64,000 nucleotides of DNA from Warburgia ugandensis (GCA_035236585.1 CP141135.1:6172001-6236000); one strand, 5' to 3'; counted from the first letter of the stretch, positions 47,683 through 59,716 are shown. Program-made: numbers and translations. Notes: generated by a model from the sequence alone, not told the origin.

Positions 47683-48282
47683 TCATCTCCATATGAAAAT
47701 TAATTCTCTTGCAAGGCTAAAAGGCAGCTGATGAAGTTTTTCTTTTCCTACTTGGTACGTTACCAATTTTTCTGAATCGAATCTATGGAAATAGGAATGC
47801 GGTGAAAAGAATTGATGTGGTGATCTAGCGCAAAGCTTAACTTGAGAGCCCAGACAGGCAGGTGAAAGCGTAATCAACACCGTCAAATTTGTACAACCTC
47901 TATAGGCAGACAGCATGGCTCTACTCCCATCAAAGCACATGCTACTTGCACCAAAAATATACATGGCAATGAAACCCACACTCATAATTTCTCGGAGATA
48001 ATCCAAAACGAGGATACATGTATCAAGCGTATGGATCATCGGAAGAAGATAAAACCAGCAATCAAAGGATAGTTCTGTAACCAACCGTCTGACAAATGGT
48101 TTTGGTCTTCTCCAAATCCGACACGCAGTCCGCAGTATAAGGCATGGAAGTCTCATCCTATGTCGTTTATTCCCAAATGAAAACTTGGATGTGACAGTCT
48201 TTGCCGCAATTTGTTTTTCTTCAATGCACAAGCAAAGACTAAGTCCATTTTCTAATTGATGGGCGCATAACAGTGAAAGCAA
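47683..48282 (-). CDS. Uncertain ORF, 199 codons, function unknown
   Basis: Unspliced minus-strand frame starting MLSLLCAHQLENGLSLCLCI. It holds a hydrophobic stretch (FDCWFYLLPMIHTLDTCILV…LDYLREIMSVGFIAMYIFGA) that could span membranes, and a basic segment RIWRRPKPFVRRLV. I recognise no family. It lies 476 bp downstream of the WVD2-like stop codon on the same strand and could be part of that gene's 3' region or chance. Its length is notable for this AT-rich DNA, but that is the only support. Confidence 0.2.
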   Translation of the reverse strand: MLSLLCAHQLENGLSLCLCIEEKQIAAKTVTSKFSFGNKRHRMRLPCLILRTACRIWRRPKPFVRRLVTELSFDCWFYLLPMIHTLDTCILVLDYLREIMSVGFIAMYIFGASSMCFDGSRAMLSAYRGCTNLTVLITLSPACLGSQVKLCARSPHQFFSPHSYFHRFDSEKLVTYQVGKEKLHQLPFSLARELIFIWR

Positions 48283-48384
48283 GATTATAGGCCATTAAAT
48301 TGATAAAGCCTCTGACCCACCATTCAGTTTGCTCTGCAACTTGTGGTAATGGAAGCAAAACGCTGCCTGCCTGCTGTAGATGCT

Positions 48385-48504
48385 AAAGCACAATGGAAGG
48401 CATAGCAATAATATGACATACACAGCTGATCAATCCTAGGACAAAGCACAATGGAAGGCATAGCAATAATATGACATACACAGCTGATCAATCCTAGGAC
48501 AAAG
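48385..48504. repeat. Perfect 58-bp tandem duplication
   Basis: Unit AAAGCACAATGGAAGGCATA… at 48385-48442 is repeated at 48443-48500 with the first bases of a third unit. No difference between the copies, so it is recent. Confidence 0.9.
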
Positions 48505-48758
48505 ATTATCCGGATGTTTATCAAGAGATCTATCCAACCAAATTTCGTGAAGTAATGGTATTCAATAAACGTTATCAGAGGATACATCAAAACGCTGAGT
48601 AAGGTGTCAATTCTTCAGATAATTACACGAATTTACACTTACATCTCACACAAACCATTGCAACAAGCCTCTTGGAAGGCAGACAAAAGCGGATTTGAGA
48701 ACATGAGAAAAAGACAGACCTTTTCCCCCATAAATTAAACTAATTAAAAGAGTCCATT

Positions 48759-51266
48759 CTAAACAGTGACATCCACCACATTTCCCTGCCCTGCAAGCTT
48801 AAGTGGACAGGACTTGCCCTGCAGGCTTTCCCTCACAGATTTAGGCCCATCTTTGCCTTTCAGAAGGCCATTGCCAGTCCTGACATTGTTTTGATTCTTG
48901 TAACGTTTATCTTCTTTGTAGCTACCCAGACTATGACGGTTCACACGACCACAAGCTTCAGCATTGTTCTCTCCTTGAGAAGGAATGATCGCATCGTTGC
49001 AGCTCTTCCTCCTACCTAGCTTCGGGGACTTTGCACGTGTTGGGGGAGGCTGAAAAGAAAGGAAATATTAATTAAGACTTCTCTAGAGAACAAGGACATA
49101 ACAAAGAGAGTTGGAGAAACCAAAAACCCTACTTTCATGGGTTTCTAGTGGTCGTTCAAATTTATGTGGCCATTTCTTTTGATTGTGTGCCACTGAAGAC
49201 AGCTATTGTGTTGATAACATAGGCACTGTGAGAACTGAAACATCCACCAAATAATACTTTGGGACATGGAGGGATCGATTTTTAATTTCCCTTGCACCAT
49301 TATTTGTCCCAAGTAGTATTCCAGATAAAGTATCAGTTGGTCTCCCTTGATCATTTGATGGTCAAGGAACACTTCTGGATTGCAAGTTCTATGTCACTAT
49401 AATTCAGAGAAAAGTTACCAATAATACCTTTTTAAGTTCAACTTTTGGAGGAGGACCTTCCTGGTAGAAACTTGGAATTGGATTTGCTTTAAACGTCAAG
49501 CTCTTCCTAAGCTGCTTTATAGCTGCTTCTCTTTCTTCCTGAGAACAAAAATTGGTTAATAAGTAGGGTGAAAAATAGTAAAGATATCATAGGATCTGTC
49601 CTGCTCAATCTGCATGGGAGGGAAAATGGTACAATCCGTCCTACTCATCTGCATGCAAGGGAACTACAAACACTTTGTAAAAAAACATATTTAAGGCCAA
49701 TCTACTTCAGTCGTCACATAGCACACTCGAAATGAATTTTGTGTCACTGTATTAGAGCCACTGATGGACAGACAGGAGGCTTTTCCAGAAAATATGAACA
49801 AAGATATGAGTTAGATCAGATAAAAGGAAAGGAGTGAAGAATGTTGCAAAGTAACCTTGGTCCTAGCTTCACACTGGTTTTTCTCTGCCTCCATAGCCTG
49901 GTGCTTCTCCTCTAACTTGGAATAGAACTGAAAAGGCAAAAGATCAAGAGTGAAGTTTTGCTGCAAGTGTCCACTAGAACTTCATATAAAGATGTGTGCC
50001 AAAGATGGTACCTCCCTCCGCTTTTCTGCACGTTCACTGCATCTAAAAGTAGGAGCAGATCCCACAGTAGTCCGAGATTTCTGTGTCCGCACTGATGCTG
50101 CAGTTCTGCTTTAGTTGAGGAGAATCATAATGAATTTTGACCATGAAATACAGGAAACAATAATATGTGCTTTTAGGTCTGAGGAATCTGAAAAGGATAC
50201 GAAGAAGCAACAGAGCAATCATCTTCTTCATCCAGATGCTTCGTGTTACCAGATTGCAGCGGTTTCCTTGAAGTGAGACCTGAGTTTGTCTGCAACATGC
50301 AAATTATTGCCACTAGAAGTTCTATCATAAGGTATATGATGGGACCTATGTTACTTGCAGTACCCTAGAGAATATAACAAATGAAATTCTTTCCTCTTTT
50401 GGGAACGGATATATACACCCCTTTTCTTTCCCCGGGCCACCACTTATGTTAGCATAACCAGGACGCGTGGGTTTGGTCCCTTTTTTCTCCTCACATAAAG
50501 TGACAGAGCATGTAGTGATATGATATTAGGAATTAAGTGTTTCAAACAAGGCTAAAGCTTTTAACAATAAAAAGGATAAATAATAAAAGCCAAAGATCCA
50601 CCATGTGACAGTCCACCCTTAGAAACTCTACTTGTTTTCAAGTTGAAGAAAATAGTGGTATGCAGGAAATACACAAAATGCATAAAAGAAATAACAAAGT
50701 AAAATTTGAAATACATTACCTGAACTTTCTTCATGAGTTGGGTTTTTGATGCATTAGCAGGTTTGTTACAGCCAGCAGCAACTTCTGCTGCAGGAGGGCG
50801 AGTTCCACTGGAGGCACGCTTGTCAGTTGCCAGAGCAAATGGCTGCGGAACAGTGTAGTTAGATCTAACATATCCGATGTTCATAGATCTTGCAGCCAAC
50901 TTTGCTGGAGAGTTTGACTTCTTGTGGTTGTCTGGTTTCTGGGTTTCACATGTTACTGTTCTCTCATCAGGCATGCCAACCTCAATATTGATTTTCACAC
51001 AAGTAACATCTTTCCCCTTATGATAGTTTTCATTTTGACAGATATTGCCAAGAATTTCAATGGAATTGTCTGTAGTGCATTCTTTCACTACATACTCTTT
51101 TGCTTCAGCATTTTCTTCCAGAAGCCGAGTGTCTGAAGCCCCCCTGATATGTTCATCTGATTCGGCAAGTGATAACTCATTAAGTGGTTCAGAGATATTA
51201 ATATTTGAATAAACTACACCATGATCCTGGTCCATACAAATATCTGTAACTTCCCTCCCCATTCCA
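48759..51266 (-). CDS. WVD2-like protein (TPX2/KLEEK domain), microtubule-associated
   Basis: Plant microtubule-binding protein of the WAVE-DAMPENED2-like (WDL) family; known members bundle or stabilise cortical microtubules and affect cell expansion and organ twist. Coding exons on the minus strand: 51262-50720 (ATG at 51262; the exon's acceptor is at 51267), 50289-50201, 50105-50012, 49927-49856, 49538-49428 and 49049-48759. All GT/AG, phases agree, 1200 nt, 399 aa. N-terminus [35 protein letters not shown] motif; TPX2 domain at about residues 225-310: [50 protein letters not shown]; then [27 protein letters not shown] and a basic tail. The KLEEK motif defines the family. No break seen. Which WDL paralogue is unclear. 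Confidence 0.92.
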
Positions 51267-51624
51267 CTGCAAGAAATAAAAGAACAAAGTTAACATCATA
51301 CCATTAATAAGTACATCGGAATCAAATTAAAGGATTAACATCAGAAGAAGGTTGTCCCATGATAAGAACAGAATAATCCAAGGGTTCACGTATTTGTTAG
51401 AATTTGTCAACAGTCGCAATGTTGTGAGTAGTTTATGAATAAAGAATGGGATTGTGTAGGTTGCAAATTTGGTTATGGGATTCAGCCTGCAAACACAAAG
51501 TATTACCTTCCCATCCAGTAAAACTTTGTAACTTAGAATGCCACAAATTCCTTAAATAAAATAGTTGTTTCATCCTAGATGAAGTTTTACTATGCATTTA
51601 GAGTCTAATATTTTATATTATCGG

Positions 51625-51745
51625 GAGTGTGGGAGTGACCTAGTTACGCAACAGCAAGCCTCAATTGTGTAGGTCACAAGTTCAAAGCCGCTCACGTCCC
51701 GCCCCATTCTTTGGGCGGGCCCTTTCCCAAGTATGGCCTTCGTAC
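51625..51745 (+). mobile_element. Possible tRNA-derived SINE of another family
   Basis: GGGAGTGACCTAGTTACGCA then GGTCACAAGTTCAAAGCCGC has A- and B-box-like spacing, but the body differs from the Au family. Ends and target duplication not identified. Confidence 0.35.
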
Positions 51746-52365
51746 ATTATCTGCTAACAGAGACATCTACATGACATGGACCCACCCTTGAGCAAGCATC
51801 CATCATAATATCAAATACAACATCTACTTCTGAGATTTCATAAAACATTTGTTATAATCATTGAATTCAGAAGAAAAGACAAATCATAATAAAAGTATCA
51901 AGAGCATTTATACAAACCAATCCTAACCAGATATTAAGTGACACTATTATTACAATATTATTCCAGTTCAATTATTTCCCCTCATGCTCCCAATGCATAA
52001 GTAAATGCAAAAGTCTACAAAAGATGGACGCCCTACACGCTCTGCCTAGGATGTCCTGGAATCCGTATAACTAACTGGCCGCTAAGAAGAACTTCCTGGA
52101 TTACCTAGAGGTGAATTTGTTGGCTGAGCTATGAGCCCGGTGAAATCAAACTAACCAAGTACGATTTAGATGTGAGACAGTTCAAGATACTCAGACACTG
52201 TAAACACTATAGTTTACATATATAAAACCAGTTCATATAAAGGCTTGCTAAAATTTCAAAGAAAGAATCAATCATCGATCATACAACTCTAACATTATCC
52301 ACATGTCACAAAACATTCTTCTGTCAATCAAACAACCTGTTTTTGTTAAACTTGTTGACAACTAG

Positions 52366-52725
52366 GGAACAATTCTCACTAGTCAGTGCTACTTAAATTA
52401 TTCATTTTGGGTGGGGAACTGCTCTTCCAACCATCATGAGAAAATGTCTGAGGAACCGCTCATCTCAGTAGTACTTGTGAGTTGGGAACTGCTCTTCCCA
52501 CTATTTTAAGAATATTTCCTGAGAAACTACTTTTCTCAGTAGGATCGGCAATGGTTAGAAAGCTGCTCTTCCTAGTCCATTTATAGGTGGGGAACTGCCC
52601 TTCCCACCATCAAGAGAAAAATGCCTTATTGAGGAACCGCTCATCACAGTAGGGCTTTTAGGCGGCCAGGGAACTGCCCTTCCTAGTCCACCATGTATTG
52701 TTGGAATCATTCACCTCTGGGGAAC
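52366..52725. repeat. Array of short palindromes in the WVD2-like 5'-UTR intron
   Basis: Two motif types alternate with a period of about 75 bp. Type A, GGGGAACTGCYCTTCCC, at 52413-52428, 52483-52500, 52557-52573, 52586-52608 and 52667-52686; type B, GAGGAACCGCTCATCTCAG, at 52450-52466, 52520-52538 (GAGAAACTACTTTTCTCAG) and 52631-52649. Each can form a 5-8 bp stem with a 5-7 nt loop. Origin unknown. Confidence 0.75.
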
Positions 52726-54428
52726 AAATCAACTCAAGAAATTTGCATTCCACATGATTGTTAGTATCTCGGCCCAAAGTGTTAGCATTTTAAAACCACA
52801 TTGGAAAATCAGGAGTGACGTCAGCAAGTCAACAATGCACATCCCAGGTCACAAGATTTACAAATGAACCTCACTATTGAAACCAAATTTTGCAAACAAT
52901 TTTATTTGTCTTGCCATCTTGTGTAGCTTTACCTGACTGAGTCAAACTGTTGTTCCCAGTAGGTCTTAGTAAATCAAGTTGCAAAGTAACCAGACCAGAT
53001 TCGAGCAACCACAATTATAATATAACATAATCATCCTGTATCAAGACATCATGCATATGCCAACCCTAGCATGTCCACAATTATATACCGAAGACAACCA
53101 ATAGCATATGCTAGTCACGTCAAATTGAAAGCATACAACTAGCCTCAAGATTTCAAATGTATAGATGTCTTTCTAACAACTACAAGAACATTATAATCTG
53201 CAATAAAAAAAATTAATCTTAAAAGAGCTTCTGCCATTCCAAATCTTCTAGCACCTTATTCTCAAGAAAAAAAGAAAAAACCACCCATTCACATCTTATT
53301 CTCAAGAATAATCATTTAATCAAATATCCATTAACATATTTTACTAAATTCGTTAAGAAGTCTTTGATGATATCACACATAAATATGGCATTCGCAGAAA
53401 ATGCAAAAACCACACGTTCAAACCTTAACTTTTAGGGGCAAAATATGACCAAAATACCCCCAAAGCCTTCACCGTTTCGGCTGCAATGAACAGGTATATT
53501 TTGCTAAACATGAACACAAGATCTAGCATGACAAGAAATTGCATAAATCCTGCATAACTTAAATTTCTCAAATAATTAAAGATAAAACAAAATCAACACC
53601 CAATGATCTGTTTGAAACTGCAGCTAGAAACTCAACGCAAGACTAGACAGCACACATCCATTTGGCATTAGAATTCAGCACGGTAATCCATACCCCAAGG
53701 ACAAATTTCAAGGGTGTATAAGATAAATTTGGAACATCAAATGATTAAACCATTCATTGGATAGCAAATTGACGCAAATCAGACCAAAACACACCCAACT
53801 AGGCGTTGATTCTTCAACCAATAAAACCCACCCATTCAGAAAATTTTCCATCCATTCATTCACTCTAGCGAAAGACTACTTCATCACGAGTACATATTCC
53901 AACGCATTAAATACCTTTCGAAGTGCTAAAAGAATCACATTGAAACAGGTTTAAAACATTTGATCAATGCCTCAAAATCTACTGTAACAAGGATAGTAAT
54001 ATCACGCCCATTCTCGCAGTCATGGCGGCGTCTCTATGCATCCACTAAAGCTGCCCCAAACAGCCAAATCTAGGGGATTCCTTCCTGGTTTGATCGCTAA
54101 TACCCAAGGTTTACAACCCACTAAACCCATTATGGACATTTGGCAAGGATTCTACTAGATCTATCAACAAATCCGAGATTTCGAAACTTTACGATTCAAA
54201 ACAGGTCCTATCAGTCAAGATCGTAAAACCCCATGCCAAATCCAGGTATAAATCCGCTTTTTTTCATCACTAGATCATGCATTCCAAGGAAGAAATTTCT
54301 CCGGTTATTATCTAAGGCATGAAACCCCACTATGAACGAAAAGAAAAGAAATCACTTCCCATATCTAGATCTAGCAAAGACGTAAAAAATGCCTATTATC
54401 TACATTTAAAACTATCTTAAAATCTAAC

Positions 54429-54540
54429 CTACACAAGGTTAGCAAGAGCTCACAGATTTTCTCCAAGCTTTCCCCTCAAAATCCTCTCTTCCTTGATGCT
54501 TGCTCCTCAAATCTTCGGCTCCCCCTTCTTCCCTCTCTCT
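54429..54540 (-). other. Probable non-coding first exon of the WVD2-like gene
   Basis: Purine-rich leader (GAGAGAGAGGGAAGAAGGGG on the minus strand) between the TATA box and the donor at 54428. Inferred from position and composition. Confidence 0.5.
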
Positions 54541-54561
54541 CTTTTTCAGCGTGTCCCTCTC

Positions 54562-54570
54562 CTACTTATA
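54562..54570 (-). promoter_or_regulatory. TATA box of the WVD2-like gene
   Basis: TATAAGTAG on the minus strand (+ strand CTACTTATA), about 30 bp upstream of the presumed leader start. Confidence 0.55.
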
Positions 54571-55548
54571 CAAGGTGATAATATATACACCCCTTTTTCT
54601 TACTTTAGACACCCCTTTTCTCCATCTCAGTGTCTCTCAAAATAAGGGGTGGCTGGGGTAAGAACATAGGTTCCTTACATCATCTTTTACCCTTTTTTTT
54701 GGCCTTTTTCTTTTCTTTTTCTTTTTTTTTAATTTACGACTCAGGTTTACACTCCGTTCCAAATGGAGTGGAGAGTGGGCTCTAATTTCTCCCACTTTCC
54801 CTCCCTTAATTTTTATTATTTTGTAATCTCTCCGCCCATTAATAATTTTTTAATATATAAGTCATGCTACAAAATTTTTATTCGTTGAATGATCCTTGCC
54901 TCTACTTTTATCGTCTATTTTAAAATTAGAAATAGCATTTGCTAATAGACAATAATTTTAAAGTATAACTCATCTAAGCCAAGAGCAGAGTCGTGAATAA
55001 GTTTAATCCTTAAAAAATTAATCCCACCAAAACTTATAGGCAATTAAATTATTTTATTAAATTAATAAGCTCGTGAGAAAAAACAAGGGGGCATATATCA
55101 CCAGTCTAATCTTTTTATTGAATTGAGAGGTAATATAGTGACAGAGTTCTCGTAAGTATACCAACTCAAAAGGTATGTCCATCCAGTTTTTTCATGCAAG
55201 GTAGAATTTTTGTGATATATAAGATGTTCATCGTATTCAAAATGCCAAAAGTAGATAACCTACGAGAAATAAATCTATTTGAATTAAAATGATCATTTTT
55301 TTATCTTTAAAAAATAATAAACTGATGATTGTCGTAATTGTTATCTGAAAAAATTATAAGCTCTTGTCATTGGACATGAAATTATGTGCAATAAATACTA
55401 TACCTTGCATGTAAAAATGGGCCTAATGTTTTTATTAAGTGGATGTTTTATCTATTTTTTTTCCACTAATCCATGATGGTCAAACATCGGGAAAATGTGG
55501 ACCATGTGGGTCCCATTGTTTGGCCCATATATTAGCTTCTTGAAAATG
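54571..55548. other. Intergenic DNA upstream of the WVD2-like gene
   Basis: AT-rich; nothing recognised beyond the promoter. Confidence 0.4.
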
Positions 55549-55652
55549 AAGCTTCCACCTATGTGGGTCTAACGAAGGAGTGGATCACAAAGACTTATAG
55601 TAGTAGTCTTATTTTACATTTTGTAAGAAACTAATTCCACGCCTTGAACCAC
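55549..55652 (-). mobile_element. Au-like SINE fragment
   Basis: GAAGCTTCCACCTATGTGGG to TAATTCCACGCCTTGAACC: middle and 3' part without the tRNA head. Confidence 0.75.
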
Positions 55653-57259
55653 CGCTGCTCTAAACTAAAGAACTTGTTGTAATTTCTGAGATCAACAAAT
55701 TTCAACCGAAATTACACGACTACCGTTATTACTCCCTGGATTTGCCTTTTATAGTGCAGAGTAAGATGTTTGGTTGTCCTTGGGACCACCCAACCCGAAA
55801 GTCTCGCTTCCTTTTCAGGTAATTTAGTGGACCCCGGTACGTAAATTACGCCGGGATCAATGTAAATCGGCGGTACAACCAATTTCTTAAAGTAAAAGAC
55901 GGTCGGGCCCTTTCTTTACAGACTGCTGTTTGGCCGCGCATGTGCAATGACGAGACGATCAGATCCGTTAATCTAATAGCTGATCCAGATTCTATTATCG
56001 CTGCCCTTGATTACTTCTATTACATGATTGTAGGCCCTTGATCAAAAAACCTTTTAGTCTACCGACAGTACAGTTTTGGTGTTGAAATACGCCTAGTTTT
56101 ACTGATGGGCCCTATTCCATACTCCATCCTAACTCCTCGTGGAAGCTACATTATATAGTCCAATTGTAAAATATCTATCTTCCCTGGCTTTGAATTTTCA
56201 GTATTTTTTATAAAGAAAATTCTTTTTCTTAATTTTTTGGGATAAAAGATTCTTTAAAGAGATTTTGCCAAACTAAAGAGCCCACTTTCAGATGATCAGG
56301 CCTCTTCATCTGATTTATCTTGCTTTAGATATCTTCTAACAAAATAGAGTCGAGTTTAGAAGGTTCCGGCATCTTAAAAATCTTTTTATCACAATTTTCA
56401 ATGTTTAAAGTACAATTTCGTTCAAATGCCACTTTCTCTTTTGGCCGAGATTAGATTTAGGAGGGTGTGGAAGTGAAAATGTCCAAGTAATTTGCCTTGT
56501 AATTCTTTGTTTATAAAAAAATAAGAAAACAAAACTAGAATCTACGAGATGTTCCAATTATTCAATCAGCATTAGACATCTAAAGGATGAGCTATCAAAT
56601 GAACGGATTAGATCATCAAAAGGTGGGCGCTTACTTAGCGCAGAAATTGCTGGCTAGAGTGTTGCATTTAAAAATATAAAAAAAAAACCAAGATTGATTA
56701 AAACATAAAACAAGTATTGACAGTCTTTTTCCAAGTTCTTTGGCATCACTCTAGGATTCCGATTTATTCGTTGCTGAAGTTCGCCAAAAGTTCGCTGCTT
56801 GGGTGTAGATGCAGGGTTATTTTGGTAATTTCGGATGTCGATTTCGTGCGGCCAGCGTGTTGGGGTGTCAAGAGACAATTTTATATATCGGCGACAAAAG
56901 TATAAACAAAATAATTGCTGGCCTCGGCTTGATTTATTCGCCCTAACCCTTTTGATTAAGGACTAACCACCCAATTTATATGTTATTATCTCTGTTCTTG
57001 GCCTATGTCTCTCTCTTTTCTTTTAAAGTACCAACACTGCCCTTGTGTTCCTCACAAATTCCCATGAGATCCCATCTTGCTATTCATGTAGTCCTGATTG
57101 CTACTGCAACAGAGGTGGCTTAGAGAACAATAAGTGCAGACCGTTAATTAACAGGGGCAATTCAAGTATAAAAAAAAAGCTAATCACTCTTTCTACGTTT
57201 ATAGCCGTTGGATTTGTTTTCATCTTGCGTAACAAAACCACTAGAAAGTTAAAAAAGCA
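55653..57259. other. Intergenic DNA
   Basis: No gene or repeat recognised. Confidence 0.4.
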
Positions 57260-57295
57260 ATAGCCTTCTCAGCCTTTTTGGTTAAGATCAAGTGT
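57260..57295 (+). pseudogene. U2 snRNA 5'-end fragment
   Basis: ATAGCCTTCTCAGCC, then TTTTTGGTTAAGATCAAGTGT. This matches the first ~36 nt of plant U2 snRNA (…GGCCTTTTGGCTAAGATCAAGTGT) with few changes, including an unbroken AAGATCAAGTGT. The rest of U2 is absent and no upstream snRNA promoter (USE/TATA) is seen, so it is a retro-pseudogene fragment, not a gene. Confidence 0.7.
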
Positions 57296-57308
57296 TAAAA
57301 ACAGGTTT

Positions 57309-57450
57309 AGGCAAGGGGCGGACCATCAAGGTCTACAGTACATAGTCTTACCTTGCATTTTTTAAGAGATTATTTTCATTTCTCAAACCTGTGACCTCAA
57401 GGTCATACATACGACGACAACTCTAATGTTGTGCCAATGCTCCCCTTCTA
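57309..57450 (-). mobile_element. Au SINE, 3'-truncated
   Basis: AGGCAAGGGGCGGACCATCA to TGTTGTGCCAATGCTCCCCT; B box region ACCTGTGACCTCAAGGTCAT. The CTGCCC end is missing on the side facing the U2 fragment. Confidence 0.85.
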
Positions 57451-58089
57451 AAATTAAAAATAATTCTTCCAAATTTTTTGGAAAATATTAGGTATAATAA
57501 GGGGCTTGCTTGAAAAAATAAAAATCAGGGGCATGTTAGGCAACAGAATCTCAAACCCTTTTCCCATTAATTTTATGATTAGGAGACACATTTGAGGGTG
57601 GGGGAGGAAGTAAGTGGAGTAAAAGCAGGGACATATTTTGTGGTGCATAGGGCCCACCCATACCTTGATTTGGAAGGCATCTTAGTGGTTCCCACTTGTG
57701 GATTTTGTATGTGATGTGGGAACGGATGTGATAAGCGGCCATCATCTCTTCTCTCTCCCACACATAAAATGATTGCACGCCTTCTTCACTTTTCACTTTC
57801 CTTTGAAAACTATGTTATATACGACCACGTCAATTTTATATTCCCTTTGATTGTGCCCATCCAACATATTTCTCGTCATTTTGCTAATAACTAGTGAACA
57901 ATATGTTCAGAAACAAGACAAAGCAATAATACTGCAACTGGATTGCACCGATCCCGAAGTAATAAGTGATTCAAGGAATCCATGAAAAATTGCTCAATGT
58001 TACATCAAAATTATTCACCCAAAATAAAAAGAAATCAATCATTAATGGAGAAATACTTCAAAAAAATTAATACAGTGAAAATAACCTAC
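57451..58089. other. Intergenic spacer
   Basis: AT-rich, nothing recognised. Confidence 0.4.
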
Positions 58090-58460
58090 TACTATAATAA
58101 TAATAAATCTACAATTAATTTTAATAAGATCTTAATTAACAAAGTCTTCAAGCCATCCATGCTTCTCCAATTGTAATTATTTTGTTTTATTAAACTACTG
58201 AGATCATTTATGGCTGAGGCAGAGGTTGAATCTAGATATGCTGTAGTATTAAGGTTTTTACCTTCAGAAGAAAATTTTAAAGGAGTTGTTGGAGGGTATC
58301 CAGCAGATATTTTTTCTCCTTTAAGAGTAGTCCATTTTTTTATTGTATTTAGTTCGTTTTGAACAAAGGTTGTAAAAAACCATGGAACAAAGTATTGAGG
58401 TTTTTGAGTTTTATTTAGATGTTCATAGAACTGAATTTTATAATTTTGAATTTTTTCTTC
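58090..58460 (-). mobile_element. Caulimovirid (endogenous pararetrovirus) fossil fragment
   Basis: Minus-strand coding remnant with the stretches PQYFVPWFFTTFVQNELNTI and SASAINDLSSLIKQNNY, which resemble part of the polyprotein of endogenous plant pararetroviruses (Caulimoviridae; florendovirus/petuvirus-like by recollection). Only a small part of a genome is present and it is broken. Old insertion; flanks not identified. Confidence 0.5.
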
Positions 58461-58513
58461 ACAAGGTTTTATAGTATGCAGTCTTATCTTGTATTTTTGT
58501 AACAAGCTATTTT
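58461..58513 (-). mobile_element. Au-like SINE fragment next to the caulimovirid fossil
   Basis: TTTTATAGTATGCAGTCTTA then TATTTTTGTAACAAGCTATT matches the middle of the Au SINE on the minus strand; both ends missing. Confidence 0.65.
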
Positions 58514-59716
58514 GCATCGTTCATCTAAAACGCAAATAAGTAAGGTTTTCATGTGGGCTAGTTGATAGAACTACATATTTGCTTCATTGTTATGAAGTAA
58601 TACATCTCTTAATATATAGTGATACACGCTGACTATACTAGATCGAAAATAGTAAATATTGGCTGCGTAATCTTGTAATTGCAGTAAAAAATATTGACTC
58701 TATAATCTCGTGATTATTGCCCATTTCTAACACACTTGTTCCTAAGTCCGAGCGGGTTAGCTCTCATGCACGTAAACATACGCGTTCGTGCATCCAACTT
58801 TTTAGATGACATATGATTGTGTTTTAAGTGGAAAGAAGAAGAAGAAGAAGAAGAAGAAGATATTGTGGAATGCACTTGAACTTCCATTGTAAAGGATACC
58901 TTTTTTTCTTTTTCTTTTTCACGTAAAAAAGGCGTCCTTTGCAGTATAAATAATATCCCAAATAATCCGTAAAATTCAAAAACTTCCCATATTTCTATAC
59001 TAAATTAATGAAAAAGACCTAATTAAATACAAATTTGATTAATTTTTCCCATGCTTGTGTAATATCTAGCTCGAACTTTTTCTCTGGAGTTGAACTTAAT
59101 TTGTAATTGAGAGTGAAAGACGGACAGGATAAAAAGTGAGGCACAAAAACTGAAAATTTAAAAGAATTTGGATAACCGATGTATCAGGTTTGGGCGACTG
59201 CAATTTTTCTTGTGGGGTCAAGGCAACGAACGGTTGGAAATACTAAAACACCAGGGCCCACATCTACGTACCTATTTTCCTTTGAGAAAATACTTGGAAT
59301 CCCACATTCCTCTTTCGTTCTCGGGTGGGACCCATAATGATCAATCATTCAAACATTATTGATTAAAAAGATTTGTGGACCCCAAGGATTCTGGATTATG
59401 GCCCACATAATTCTTTTTTATATTCATTTTATTTTTTAAATAAATAATTCGCTTAAGTGGCACAAGAAGTGGGTAAGACAGATATACCATACAATAGGGT
59501 ATGTACCAAATACACCCCAACATTCCAACTGGATAGCCAGAGAATAATCAGATCGGAGACATTTTGACAGGGTAGTTTCCGTCATTTTTGGTGTCCATAC
59601 TTTGAACTGAACTCAATTACAAGGAATAAAGTGGTATCTACACCCCTTATTTGATGACTGCACTCCTAACTTTCAAAAGCTTACGTATTTGGTCCTCAAT
59701 GTTTTATTCTATAATA
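58514..59716. other. Intergenic DNA
   Basis: (GAA)n at 58832-58860. No gene recognised. Confidence 0.4.
58832..58860. repeat. (GAA)n microsatellite
   Basis: About nine GAA units. Confidence 0.9.

Larger units (their letters stand above)
51267..54428 (-). other. Probable 5'-UTR intron of the WVD2-like gene
   Basis: A good acceptor (CTTTTATTTCTTGCAG) lies 4 nt upstream of the ATG, so the first coding exon is not the first exon. The best candidate donor is at 54428 (TGTGTAG/GTTAGA), giving a 3.16-kb intron. It holds a tRNA-like repeat (51625-51745) and a palindrome array (52366-52725). The rest is AT-rich, with nothing coding. Confidence 0.5.
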
